Shown one piece after another: positions 56,673 through 64,000 of a stretch of DNA of 64,000 bases (positions are counted from its first letter, which is position 1; the number at the start of each line of letters is the position of its first letter). The translations under genes were made by a program, and so were the position numbers. Below the pieces are notes generated by a model that was not told where the DNA came from, did no database searches, and was given only the letters and a program-made list of their open reading frames with translations. The stretch lies in contig OZ241350.1 in assembly GCA_965200095.1 (NCBI GenBank), forward strand, positions 2,914,001 to 2,978,000, in the 5' to 3' direction. The stretch is from JANQOH01 sp965200095 (lineage in GTDB: Bacteria; Pseudomonadota; Alphaproteobacteria; UBA7887).

Positions 56673-57491
56673 ATGCCGGGCCTGCGCATCTTCTCCTATC
56701 TGCCCAACCCGCGCGTGTGGAAGGCGACCGTCGCCGGCCGCCTGTGCGGGGTGACGGTGGAGTTGCGCGGCGCGCCGCCCGGCGCGCTGCAAGACTGGCT
56801 ATGGGACTTCGACGCGCGCCCCCTCACCGCGGAAGACCGCGCAGGCGCCGCCACGGGCGCCGCGACGCAAGTCGAGGCCCGCGCCGGTTTCCGCGGGCGC
56901 CTCTTCAAGACCGGGGCGTTCCTGCGCGCCCACCCCTTCGGGACCGTGCCGGCGGCTTTCGACCCCGAAGGCGTCACCGGGATCTTCGAATCCAACAGCA
57001 TCATGCGCGCGGTCGCCCGGCTCGCCGCCGCGGATGCGCCGATCTACGGCGGCGGCGACGCCTATGCGGCCGCGCGTATCGACAGTTTCCTCGACGCCAG
57101 CCTGGTGTTCGCCCGCGACTCGCAGATCTATCTGCTCTCGTTCCGCGGCGACGGGCCGACCCCCGCCGTCCACGAAAGCGCCGCTCACGCCTTCGCGACC
57201 TGGATGACGGGGATCGAACGCGCGCTCGCCGCCGGCGGCGGCCACATCGCCGGCCCCGATCTCACCCTCGCCGACATCTGCTTCGCCTGCGAGTTTGCGC
57301 TGTTCTCGCGCGAGAGGACACAGGCGGCAGCGCTGCGGCGCGCCGGCCTCGCGCCTGTCCTGAACGATTCGCCGGAGGCCGGTTATCCGCGCGCGGTCGC
57401 GCATTTCGGGGCGCTCCGCCGCCACCCGGCCTTCGCGCCCGACCTCGAGCCGTATCTCGCGAAACTGGAGGCCGACGCGGCGGCGCAGTGA
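56673..57491 (+). CDS. Glutathione S-transferase-like protein
   Basis: A 272-residue protein with a GST-like layout: an N-terminal thioredoxin-like segment (LRIFSYLPNPRVWKATVAGRL) with an insertion, the conserved GIFESNSIMRAVAR (the SxAI-like glutathione-binding turn), and a C-terminal helical domain with GPDLTLADICFACEFALF. It is cytosolic. The N-terminal active Cys/Ser/Tyr is unclear, and the insertion at about residues 45-90 is unusual. The substrate is unknown. It lies directly after the heme-binding-like gene. Confidence 0.82.
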   Translation: MPGLRIFSYLPNPRVWKATVAGRLCGVTVELRGAPPGALQDWLWDFDARPLTAEDRAGAATGAATQVEARAGFRGRLFKTGAFLRAHPFGTVPAAFDPEGVTGIFESNSIMRAVARLAAADAPIYGGGDAYAAARIDSFLDASLVFARDSQIYLLSFRGDGPTPAVHESAAHAFATWMTGIERALAAGGGHIAGPDLTLADICFACEFALFSRERTQAAALRRAGLAPVLNDSPEAGYPRAVAHFGALRRHPAFAPDLEPYLAKLEADAAAQ

Positions 57492-57498
57492 AGGCCGC

Positions 57499-58248
57499 CT
57501 ATTGCGCGGCGCGGCCGCCGTCGATGCCGTAGGTCGAACCCGTGCAGTGCGCGCTTTCGTCGCTCGCGAGGAACAGCATGAGCCGGGCCACTTCCTCCGG
57601 CTTCGCGTAGCGGCCCTGCGGCGACGCCCGCTCGTAGCCGCGGCGGAAACCTTCCGGGTCTTCCGGCGCCAGCATCGATTCGAGAGAGCGCATCATCCGC
57701 GTGTCCACCGGAGAGGGATGGACGGTGTTGACCCTGACTCCGTCGGCGGCGCATTCCAGCGCGGCCGTCCGCATCAGCCCCACCACGGCGTGTTTCGACG
57801 CCACATAGGCGGGCATCCGCGCCCGCCCGCGCAGCCCGGCGATCGACGACGAAATGACGATACTGCCGCCGCCCCGCGCCCGCAGCGCCGGGATGGCGTA
57901 TTTCAGGCCCAGGAAAACGCCGCGCAGATTCACCGCGATCACGCGGTCGAACGCCTCCACGCCGTAATCGGCCGTGGGCGCCACCGCGCCTTCGACCCCG
58001 GCGTTGAGAATCGCCGCATCGAGGCCGCCGAACGCCTCCACCGCCGCGCCGACCGCCGCCTCCATGTCTTCCGGCTTCGACACGTCGCCAAGGAACGCCT
58101 GCGCTCCGTCGAGCGCGGGCGCGCCCGGTTCGCGGTCCATCAGCAGCAACCGCGCGCCCTCGGACGCAAACAGGCGCGCGCAGGCGGCGCCGATACCGCC
58201 CGCCGCGCCGGTAATCAGCGCCGCCTTGCCCGCAAGACGCCCGCTCAT
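57499..58248 (-). CDS. SDR family NAD(P)-dependent oxidoreductase
   Basis: A 249-residue classical short-chain dehydrogenase. TGAAGGIGAACARLF is the cofactor-binding motif and LMDRE fits NAD-preferring enzymes. It has NAGV and the catalytic ISSSIAG and YVASK. The C-terminal PG-like region is VHPSPVDTRMM. It lies after the C45 acyltransferase gene by 19 bases on the same strand. The substrate cannot be inferred. Confidence 0.88.
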   Translation of the reverse strand: MSGRLAGKAALITGAAGGIGAACARLFASEGARLLLMDREPGAPALDGAQAFLGDVSKPEDMEAAVGAAVEAFGGLDAAILNAGVEGAVAPTADYGVEAFDRVIAVNLRGVFLGLKYAIPALRARGGGSIVISSSIAGLRGRARMPAYVASKHAVVGLMRTAALECAADGVRVNTVHPSPVDTRMMRSLESMLAPEDPEGFRRGYERASPQGRYAKPEEVARLMLFLASDESAHCTGSTYGIDGGRAAQ

Positions 58249-58267
58249 TTCGGCCCGGCCCCCCCCC

Positions 58268-59347
58268 TCAGCCCGCCAGACGGAACACGCCGTAGGGGTT
58301 GCGACAGGGCGGGCCGTCGCTGGCGTGAAGCACCCGGTTCGTCAGATCGAGGATCGCCGATGTCACGGTGGTCACCCGGTCGGGCTCCGGGTCCGCTTCG
58401 TCGGGGTGCGCGCAGATCGATTTCGGCGCCGAGAAATGGTCCGCCAGCAGGCCCCGCATCGTCGCCACGTCCACGGGCCGGTTGGCCTCGCGCATCAGGC
58501 GCTTGAGCCGACGCGCGCGAAACAGCGTGCTTGGGCCGCGGCGCTCCATGGTCGACACTACGTCCAGAGCCTCGAAGTGGTTGGCGTGGGTCATTATCCC
58601 GTCTTCGGGATACAGCGTCGCCGCGCGCTCGGGCGCCGCCTCGATGTCCAGAGCCTCGCCGTCGGCATGGCCGATCATCATGTTCGCCGAACAGACGCGC
58701 GGGCTGCCGACCACCGCCCTGAGCGCGTCGGCGAAAGTCCCCGCCGTGAGGATCTCGCGCACCCGCACATGGAACGGCTTGCGGTCGGTGCGCTCGCCCT
58801 CGCGGTCGGTGGTCAGGCCGTTGCAGCACAGGCCGATCCCCGCTTCGTTCAGGCCGATCATGCCGCCGGCGATGCCCGCCTGGGTGACGCAGAGGAAATC
58901 GGGGACCGCGGCGCCGCGCACCCGCAACACAGCGATGCGCCCCACGAGCCGGTGCAGCCAGTCCCAGTTCTGGCCCATCAGCATGGCGCCCGAACGGGTG
59001 ACGGCGGGCAGGGCGGCGAACGCCGTGCAGCCGAACGCCGCCTCACGCGCGAACAGTGAGTAGCTGAGCTCCCAGCGCGCGTTCAGCATCCCCACCGGCG
59101 CCGCGTCGAGGCCGGCGCCCTCGGCGATGCCCGCCATCTCGGCGCCGTATTCCGGGTCCATCGCGGCGATGCGTTCGGCCCAGCGCCCGCCTTCCGCAAG
59201 CGCCGCCTCGCGCCCGACGCCGCCCGACTCGAAACGGGCGAGATAGGTCTCCACATTGTCGCGGACGGCCGCCGCCAGCGCCGCGCCGTGCGCACGTCCG
59301 CGCTCCCGCGCGTCGCCGGAAAGATCGATCAGCCGCGGTCCGCTCAT
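58268..59347 (-). CDS. C45-type N-terminal nucleophile acyltransferase/peptidase
   Basis: A 359-residue protein of the acyl-CoA:6-aminopenicillanate acyltransferase (AAT, peptidase C45) fold. The autocatalytic cleavage site is C107 in AAFGCTAFA, followed by GQNWDW, GMIGLNEAGIGLCCNGL and THANHF, all typical for the family. After self-cleavage at Cys107 it would hydrolyse or transfer acyl groups; the bacterial substrate is unknown. ATG 59347 overlaps the stop of the MoxR-type ATPase (ATGA), so they are coupled. Confidence 0.85.
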   Translation of the reverse strand: MSGPRLIDLSGDARERGRAHGAALAAAVRDNVETYLARFESGGVGREAALAEGGRWAERIAAMDPEYGAEMAGIAEGAGLDAAPVGMLNARWELSYSLFAREAAFGCTAFAALPAVTRSGAMLMGQNWDWLHRLVGRIAVLRVRGAAVPDFLCVTQAGIAGGMIGLNEAGIGLCCNGLTTDREGERTDRKPFHVRVREILTAGTFADALRAVVGSPRVCSANMMIGHADGEALDIEAAPERAATLYPEDGIMTHANHFEALDVVSTMERRGPSTLFRARRLKRLMREANRPVDVATMRGLLADHFSAPKSICAHPDEADPEPDRVTTVTSAILDLTNRVLHASDGPPCRNPYGVFRLAG

Positions 59348-60273
59348 GGCCTCGCTCCGTCGCTGCGGCGCGCCGCGCCCGCGCCGTCCTCCGCCAGCAG
59401 CGCGGCGGCGCGCGCGCCGCGGACTTTTTCCAGGTCGTCGCGATATTTGAGCAGCGCCCCCAGCGTCTCGTCAACCGTCGCCGGGTCGAGCTCGCGGCGG
59501 TCGAGGCGCCGCAGCGCGTTCGCCCAGTCGATGGTCTCGGCGACGCCGGGGTTCTTGAACAGGTCCTCGCCCCGCAATTTTTGCACGAACGCCACGACCT
59601 GACGCGCGAGCTCCTCGCGCACGCCGGGGGCCCGCACCGCCAGAATGCGTTTCTCGCGCGCCGCGTCCGGGTAGTCGATCCAGTGATAGAAGCACCGCCG
59701 CTTAATCGCGTCGTGGATCTCGCGCGTCCGGTTCGAGGTGATCACCACCGCCGGCGGCGACGCCGCGCGCACCGGGCCGATCTCGGGGATCGTCACCTGG
59801 AAATCGGCCAGCACTTCGAGCAGATACGCCTCGAACGGTTCGTCGGCGCGGTCGAGTTCGTCGATCAGCAGCACCGCCGCGCCGCCTTCTCCGCTTTCGA
59901 GCGCCTGGAGGATCGGCCGCGCAATGAGGAAACGCCGGTCGAAGACATCGGCCACGAGGCGCTTGCGGTCGGCGGCGCCCGCCGCCCGCGCCGCCTGGAT
60001 CTCGATGGTCTGGGCGGCGTAGTTCCACTCATAGACGGCGCTCGCCGCGTCGAGGCCCTCATAACACTGCAAGCGCACCAGCCGGCGCCCGAGCCGGTCG
60101 GCGAGGACCTTTGCGATCTCGGTCTTGCCGACCCCGGCCTCGCCCTCGAGGAACAGCGGACGCCCCATGGCCAGCGACAGATAGACGGCCACCGCCAGCC
60201 CGCGGTCGCCGACATAGTCGCCGGCGGCGAGAAGCGCGAGCGTCTCGTCGACGGTCCCCGGCGGCTCGGCCAA
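59344..60273 (-). CDS. MoxR-family AAA+ ATPase (CoxD-like)
   Basis: A 309-residue AAA+ chaperone-like ATPase. Walker A is EGEAGVGKTE, Walker B VLLIDELDRAD, sensor 1 VITSNRTREIHDAIKRRCFYHW, sensor 2 near the C-terminus. In CO-dehydrogenase clusters this kind of protein (CoxD) helps mature the molybdenum centre. Here CoxM- and CoxL-like genes lie 2.3 kb away past a repeat element, which fits that role. A vWA partner (CoxE) is not seen in the window. Confidence 0.9.
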   Translation of the reverse strand: MAEPPGTVDETLALLAAGDYVGDRGLAVAVYLSLAMGRPLFLEGEAGVGKTEIAKVLADRLGRRLVRLQCYEGLDAASAVYEWNYAAQTIEIQAARAAGAADRKRLVADVFDRRFLIARPILQALESGEGGAAVLLIDELDRADEPFEAYLLEVLADFQVTIPEIGPVRAASPPAVVITSNRTREIHDAIKRRCFYHWIDYPDAAREKRILAVRAPGVREELARQVVAFVQKLRGEDLFKNPGVAETIDWANALRRLDRRELDPATVDETLGALLKYRDDLEKVRGARAAALLAEDGAGAARRSDGARP

Positions 60274-60541
60274 CCGCTATCCCGCCCCGAGGCGCCGGGG
60301 GCCGCCGGCCGCGGCCTCCCGCAGCCGCGCAACCGGGGCGACCCCGACGGCCGGAACCGCGATGAGAAGCGCCGTCGCTTCCGATCCCATGCCGTCACCC
60401 TACCGCACGGGCGCGCGCGGCGCCACCGGACCGGACGCTCCCGTTCCGGCCGGCGGCGACGCGACGGAAATCCCGGGTTGACACGAGCGGCCGCCCTGTG
60501 GTCGGCCGTTGTCGCGCGCAAACCGCAAAGGAGTGCAAAGA

Positions 60542-61240
60542 ATGCCGCCCTTCCCCCTTATGGCCCGCGTCGGGACGCTATCCGGTTTCCCGTTGCGCGC
60601 CGCCGCGGCTCCGGCAGCCCTGGCGGCGTCGCTGGCGCTGGCGATGTCCGGTTGCGCGCCGACGACGGTGGGCACGGCGACCGCGACGCCGGCGCCGCCC
60701 GCCGGAACGAAATACCACAATTACAGCGTCGGCAAGGTCGACCTCATGCCGTCGGATCCGGCAAAATGGCGGGCTGGCGTCTATGTCGCCGACATTCCCG
60801 GTTTCCCCTTCCCCCTCCCCCTGTTCAGCGACCCGGAGAAGCAGGACGTTACCACCGCCCATCTCACGGGGTGCGCCGACGGCTCGTTCGATGAGGAGGG
60901 CGCGATGTCGTTGTCCTTTACCTTTTTCTACGACGAAACTCCGGACGGCGACTTCTCGGATCTCGATACGCTTTGCGGGGGCGAAGAGGAAGAAGACGTC
61001 TGGAGTCTTGGCGGCGACGTGACCGCTGCGCCTTTCGTCGCAGGCGACGACGACATTGCGAGGGGCGCCGATGTCGTTCCCACCCGCACAGTCGTCGACC
61101 GTTCGGTAGCGCTCGCCGGCCCGGACGGACAGGCGATGGCGTTCCCGTCGCCGGAAGGAACCGAATGGCGCGTCCTGACCCGATACGACGAACCGACCGA
61201 ACTCTTCGAGCTCTGGGCCTACGAGGTCGTGGCGGAATAG
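60542..61240 (+). CDS. Putative lipoprotein, unknown
   Basis: A 232-residue protein. The hydrophobic N-terminus ends in a lipobox (AMSGC) near residue 37, then a Thr/Pro/Ala linker and an acidic, Gly-rich C-terminal domain (EEGAMSLSFTFFYDETPDGDF, ALAGPDGQAMAFPS). ATG 60542 is preceded by AAAGGAG at proper distance. No family was recognised. It faces the MITE-like element immediately downstream. Confidence 0.55.
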   Translation: MPPFPLMARVGTLSGFPLRAAAAPAALAASLALAMSGCAPTTVGTATATPAPPAGTKYHNYSVGKVDLMPSDPAKWRAGVYVADIPGFPFPLPLFSDPEKQDVTTAHLTGCADGSFDEEGAMSLSFTFFYDETPDGDFSDLDTLCGGEEEEDVWSLGGDVTAAPFVAGDDDIARGADVVPTRTVVDRSVALAGPDGQAMAFPSPEGTEWRVLTRYDEPTELFELWAYEVVAE

Positions 61241-61344
61241 CCCGGCGACAAGGAAACGCCGGTCGTTGTTCCGCCGCGACGCGCCGGGCGCCGTTGGCCA
61301 CCGCGTCTTCGAGGCGCGCTACGCGTTCGCGAAGGCTCCCTGAC

Positions 61345-62500
61345 GAGACCTCTGCATAACCGGTTTCGCTTGCGGCAGTATCGCGTTCCCGCGTTTTTGC
61401 GACGCTCCCGAACTCGCCGGCGGAGCATAACGATGCCCGATGAAATTGCGAAAATCCGCCCTCTCTATTTCCCGCGAAAGAGTGCGTGAAGAAATCGAGA
61501 GACGCTACTACTCTTCGTCATTCCCGCGAAAGCGGGAATCCGGAGGCGGCCGTCCGCTATACCGGCGCTGTGTTCTTACGGCGCAACGGATTCCCGCTTT
61601 CGCGGGAATGACGAGTGTTTGTAACGCTGTCAGGTTTCTTCACACGCTCTTTCGCGGGGATGAGAAAGTATTATCGGAGGGTTGCCGTCTCCCACTGCGC
61701 CGAGGAATTCGGCGGCGCAGAAGACAATAACCCGTCAATAACACTCGTCATTCCCGCGAAAGCGGGAATCCGGAGGCGGCCGTCCGCTATATCGGCGCGG
61801 TGTTCTTACGGAAACGCCGCGACGGATTCCCGCTTTCGCGGGAATGACGAATGTTTGTAACGCCGTCGGGTTTCTTCACACGCTCTTTCGCGGGAATGAC
61901 GAAGTTCTATCGGAGGGTCGCCGTCTCCCGTCGCGCCGAAGAACCCGGCGGCGCAAAATACAATAACTCGCCAATAACACTCGTCATTCCCGCGAAAGCG
62001 GGAATCCGGAGGCGGTCGCCCGCAATATCGGCCCGGTGTTCTTACGGGAGCGCCGCAACGGATTCCCGCTTTCGCGGGAATGACGAGTGTTTGTAACGCC
62101 GTCGGGTTTTTTCACACGCTCTTTCGCGGGAATGGCAGAGTATTATCGGAGGGTCGCCGTCTCCCGTCGCGCTGAAGAACTCGGCGCGGCAAAATACAAT
62201 AACTCGCCAATAACACTCGTCATTCCCGCGAAAGCGGGAATCCGGAGGCGGCCGTCCGCGATATCGGCGCGATTTTTCTCACGGAAACGCCGCAAGCAGA
62301 TTCCAGCTTTCGCGGGAATGACGAAGAATAGTAGCGTCTCCCGATTTCTTCACATGCCCTTTCGCGGAAATTACCGGGGCAGGGGGCGGATGTTCCCAAT
62401 TCCGTCACGCATCGTCATACGCCGAAGGCGGGTTCGGAAATGTCGCAAAGCGCCGGGAACGCGAGCCTGCCACAGGCGAAACGAGGTATGCAGAGGTCTC
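61345..62500. mobile_element. Non-coding 1.16 kb element with terminal inverted repeats and hairpin array
   Basis: The left end GAGACCTCTGCATAACCG starts at 61345; its inverse (GGTATGCAGAGGTCTC) ends at 62500. Roughly 100 terminal bases at each side are similar, about 75 % by eye. Between them no transposase frame is visible; instead four similar units carry hairpins with the core GTCATTCCCGCGAAAGCGGGAATCC in pairs of opposite direction. This is the build of a MITE-like, non-autonomous element whose ends resemble IS5-type termini, filled with further palindromic repeats. No target duplication was recognised. Confidence 0.7.
61517..62323. repeat. Four repeated units (230-236 bases) of paired hairpins
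   Basis: Units begin at 61517, 61747, 61983 and 62219. Each opens with GTCATTCCCGCGAAAGCGGGAATCC and after about 70 bases has its reverse complement (GGATTCCCGCTTTCGCGGGAATGAC), so each is itself a 96-base palindromic module. The units are separated by a conserved 130-base spacer that ends CTCGCCAATAACACT or a close variant. The same core occurs in the cluster at 50701-51245. Confidence 0.85.
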
Positions 62501-62592
62501 TTAACGTCATGCGGAGTTCCCCGATGTCCTGACGAAGCTGCGCGAACGGGCCGATCATCGGCCCCGCCGGGGCGACCCCGGCGCCGCGCGCC

Positions 62593-63393
62593 TCAGGCGC
62601 AGCCGGCAACGGCGCGGCGCGCCATCACGCCGACCAGATGCGCGCGGTATTCGGCGCTTGCATGGATGTCCTCGTTCAGCTCCGCGTCGGCTGCGTCGAC
62701 TCCTTCCAGCGCCGCCGGCGAAAAATCGGCGTCCAGCGCCGTCTCCATCTCGCGCGCACGGAACGCGCACGACGCCGCGCCGGTAATCGCGACGCGGGCG
62801 CCGCCGGCCGTTCGCGCCGCCATCGCGCCGACGATGGCGTAGCGCGACGCCGGGTTCGGGAACTTGACGTAACACGCCGCGCGCGGGACCGGGAACGACA
62901 CCGAAACCACGAGCTCGCCCGCTTCGAGAGCGGTTTCGAACAGGCCGGCGAAGAAGTCGTCGCCGGCGATTTCGCGGCGGTCGGTGCGCACTGTCGCCCC
63001 CAGGCCGAGCACGGCGGCGGGATAGTCCGCCGCCGGGTCGGCATTGGCGATCGAACCGCCGATGGTCCCCCGGTTGCGCACATGCGGGTCGCCGATCCCC
63101 CCCGCCAGCGCCGCCAGCGCGGGTATCGCCGACGCCACGGCCGCGCTCGCAGCCACCTCGGCGTGAGTCGCGAGGGCGCCCACGACCAGCCTGTCGCCGT
63201 CGCGCATCGCCCCCCGCAAGGCGTCGTCGCTCGCCCCCGCCAGGTCGATCAGGTCGGTGGGGCTGGCCAGGCGCTGCTTCATGGTCGGCAGCAAGGTATG
63301 GCCGCCGGCCAGATATTGCGGGTCTTCCGCCGCCTCGTAGAGCCGCCGCGCTTCCGCCAGAGACCCGGCGCGCCGGTAGGTGAAATCGTACAT
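62593..63393 (-). CDS. FAD-binding subunit of a CO/xanthine dehydrogenase family enzyme (CoxM-like)
   Basis: A 266-residue medium subunit. The FAD-binding motif PQYLAGGHTLLPTMKQRLASP is near the N-terminus, and IGDPHVRNRGTIGGSIANADPAADYPA is the second hallmark. The C-terminal CO_deh_flav domain closes with NEDIHASAEYRAHLVGVMARR. It passes electrons from the molybdenum subunit to an acceptor. ATG 63393 lies 11 bases past the end of the large-subunit gene. True CO dehydrogenase or another hydroxylase cannot be told apart here. Confidence 0.93.
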   Translation of the reverse strand: MYDFTYRRAGSLAEARRLYEAAEDPQYLAGGHTLLPTMKQRLASPTDLIDLAGASDDALRGAMRDGDRLVVGALATHAEVAASAAVASAIPALAALAGGIGDPHVRNRGTIGGSIANADPAADYPAAVLGLGATVRTDRREIAGDDFFAGLFETALEAGELVVSVSFPVPRAACYVKFPNPASRYAIVGAMAARTAGGARVAITGAASCAFRAREMETALDADFSPAALEGVDAADAELNEDIHASAEYRAHLVGVMARRAVAGCA

Positions 63394-63404
63394 GACTCGC
63401 CTCC

Positions 63405-64000
63405 CTATACGGCGGCGCCGGCGGCGCGAACCGCGCGCCACACCTTTTCCGGCGTCGCCGGCATGTCGATATGGCGCACGCCCAGCGCGTTGCAGACCGC
63501 GTTGATCACGGCGGGCGGCGCCCCGATCGCCCCCGCCTCGCCGCAGCCCCGCACCCCCAGCGGGTTCGTCGGACTCCGGGTCTCGTTGCACGACACCGCG
63601 AAGTCCGGCACGCCGTCGGCCCGGGGCATGCAATAGTCCATGTACGAACCGGTGACGAACTGACCCGAGTCGGAGTCGTATTGCGCCGCTTCGTAGAGCG
63701 CCTGGCCGATCCCCTGCGCCAGACCGCCGTGAACCTGCCCCTCGACGATGTTGGGGTTGATCAACACCCCGAAATCGTCGACCGCCGTGAACCGGTCGAT
63801 GGACACGGTTCCGGTGTCCGGGTCCACCTCGACCTCGCAGGCGTAACAGCCGCTCGGGAAGGTGAAGTTCGGCGGGTCGAAATACGCGGTCTCCTCCAGG
63901 CCCGGCTCCAGACTGTCGAGCGGGTAGTTGTGCGGCACGTAAGCCGCCCCCGCCGCCTCGGCGAAGCCCAGGCGCCGGTCGGTCCCCGCGACGACGAAAG
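63405..64000 (-). CDS. Molybdopterin-binding large subunit of CO/xanthine dehydrogenase family enzyme (CoxL-like), partial
   Basis: Only the C-terminal about 198 residues are inside the window; the gene continues past base 64000. It contains FTAVDDFGVLINPNIVEGQVHGGLAQGIGQAL and GVRGCGEAGAIGAPPAVINAV. The latter holds the conserved active-site Glu of the family (GxGEAG). The distinguishing CoxL active-site motif for CO dehydrogenase lies upstream and cannot be checked. It is followed by the FAD subunit gene in the same direction. Confidence 0.93.
   Translation of the reverse strand, partial: FVVAGTDRRLGFAEAAGAAYVPHNYPLDSLEPGLEETAYFDPPNFTFPSGCYACEVEVDPDTGTVSIDRFTAVDDFGVLINPNIVEGQVHGGLAQGIGQALYEAAQYDSDSGQFVTGSYMDYCMPRADGVPDFAVSCNETRSPTNPLGVRGCGEAGAIGAPPAVINAVCNALGVRHIDMPATPEKVWRAVRAAGAAV

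Noticed and set aside
61440..62842. Several 80-250-codon frames across the second repeat cluster
   Set aside because: They repeat the same translated hairpin sequence (VIPAKAGI, FRGNDE), have no proper ribosome-binding sites and follow repeat borders.

Overview
The window is a GC-rich (roughly 70 %) chromosomal segment that looks alphaproteobacterial. The signs are a phasin and a class I PHA synthase, a DUF3035-type lipoprotein beside lspA-ileS-ribF, a ClpS-ClpA pair, a D-Ala-D-Ala carboxypeptidase with a C-terminal SPOR-like domain, CO-dehydrogenase/xanthine-dehydrogenase-type subunits, and a habit of tightly coupled ATGA/GTGA start-stop overlaps. I cannot name the genus. No rRNA, tRNA or CRISPR was recognised.

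Layout. 1-2.1 kb: the 5' part of an IS5-type element, then a broken dcm-like cytosine methyltransferase and a broken vsr-like repair endonuclease, i.e. a dead dcm/vsr module. 2.1-17.1 kb: housekeeping genes (phasin, SPOR-type DacC-like carboxypeptidase, nicotinamidase; a coupled minus-strand run of aminotransferase, hom, glpX, recJ, galU, ugd and phosphomannomutase; an OmpA-like lipoprotein; phaC and an SDR). 17.1-23.8 kb: an accessory island bracketed by two direct copies of an ISAs1-type transposase remnant. 23.8-34.3 kb: clpS-clpA, a glycosyltransferase, a Bax-inhibitor-1 protein, prpE, a Nudix hydrolase, a TbpB-like lipoprotein gene with a nonsense codon, and an N-acyl-D-amino-acid deacylase-like amidohydrolase. 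34.4-36 kb: a short, more AT-rich patch of small unknown genes. 36-50.3 kb: recQ, a second amidohydrolase, a LarA-like protein, an orphan ccmA-like ATPase, a flavin reductase-like protein, an M16 peptidase pair, a lipoprotein, lspA, ileS and ribF. 50.5-56 kb: a palindromic repeat cluster and a large autotransporter gene broken by two frameshifts. 56-64 kb: heme-binding-like protein, GST, SDR, C45 acyltransferase, MoxR ATPase, a lipoprotein, a 1.16 kb repeat-filled element with terminal inverted repeats, and the FAD and molybdopterin subunits of a Cox/XDH-type enzyme running off the end.

The most interesting part is the 17.8-22.5 kb island. Three overlapping genes encode a small HEPN-like protein with an RX5H motif, an ATPase of the deviant Walker-A (ParA/MinD-like) type whose P-loop reads KGGVGRST, and a 486-residue P-loop ATPase started by TTG. 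An older copy of the first two genes lies directly upstream in decayed form: its HEPN gene is cut by the IS remnant and its ATPase gene is frameshifted. HEPN RNases coupled to NTPases are typical of conflict and defence systems, so this is the best candidate here for an undescribed system, but its function is inference.

Several other loci are visibly decaying (dcm, vsr, tbpB-like, autotransporter, an AAA ATPase fragment, an integrase tail), mostly beside repeats or IS remnants.
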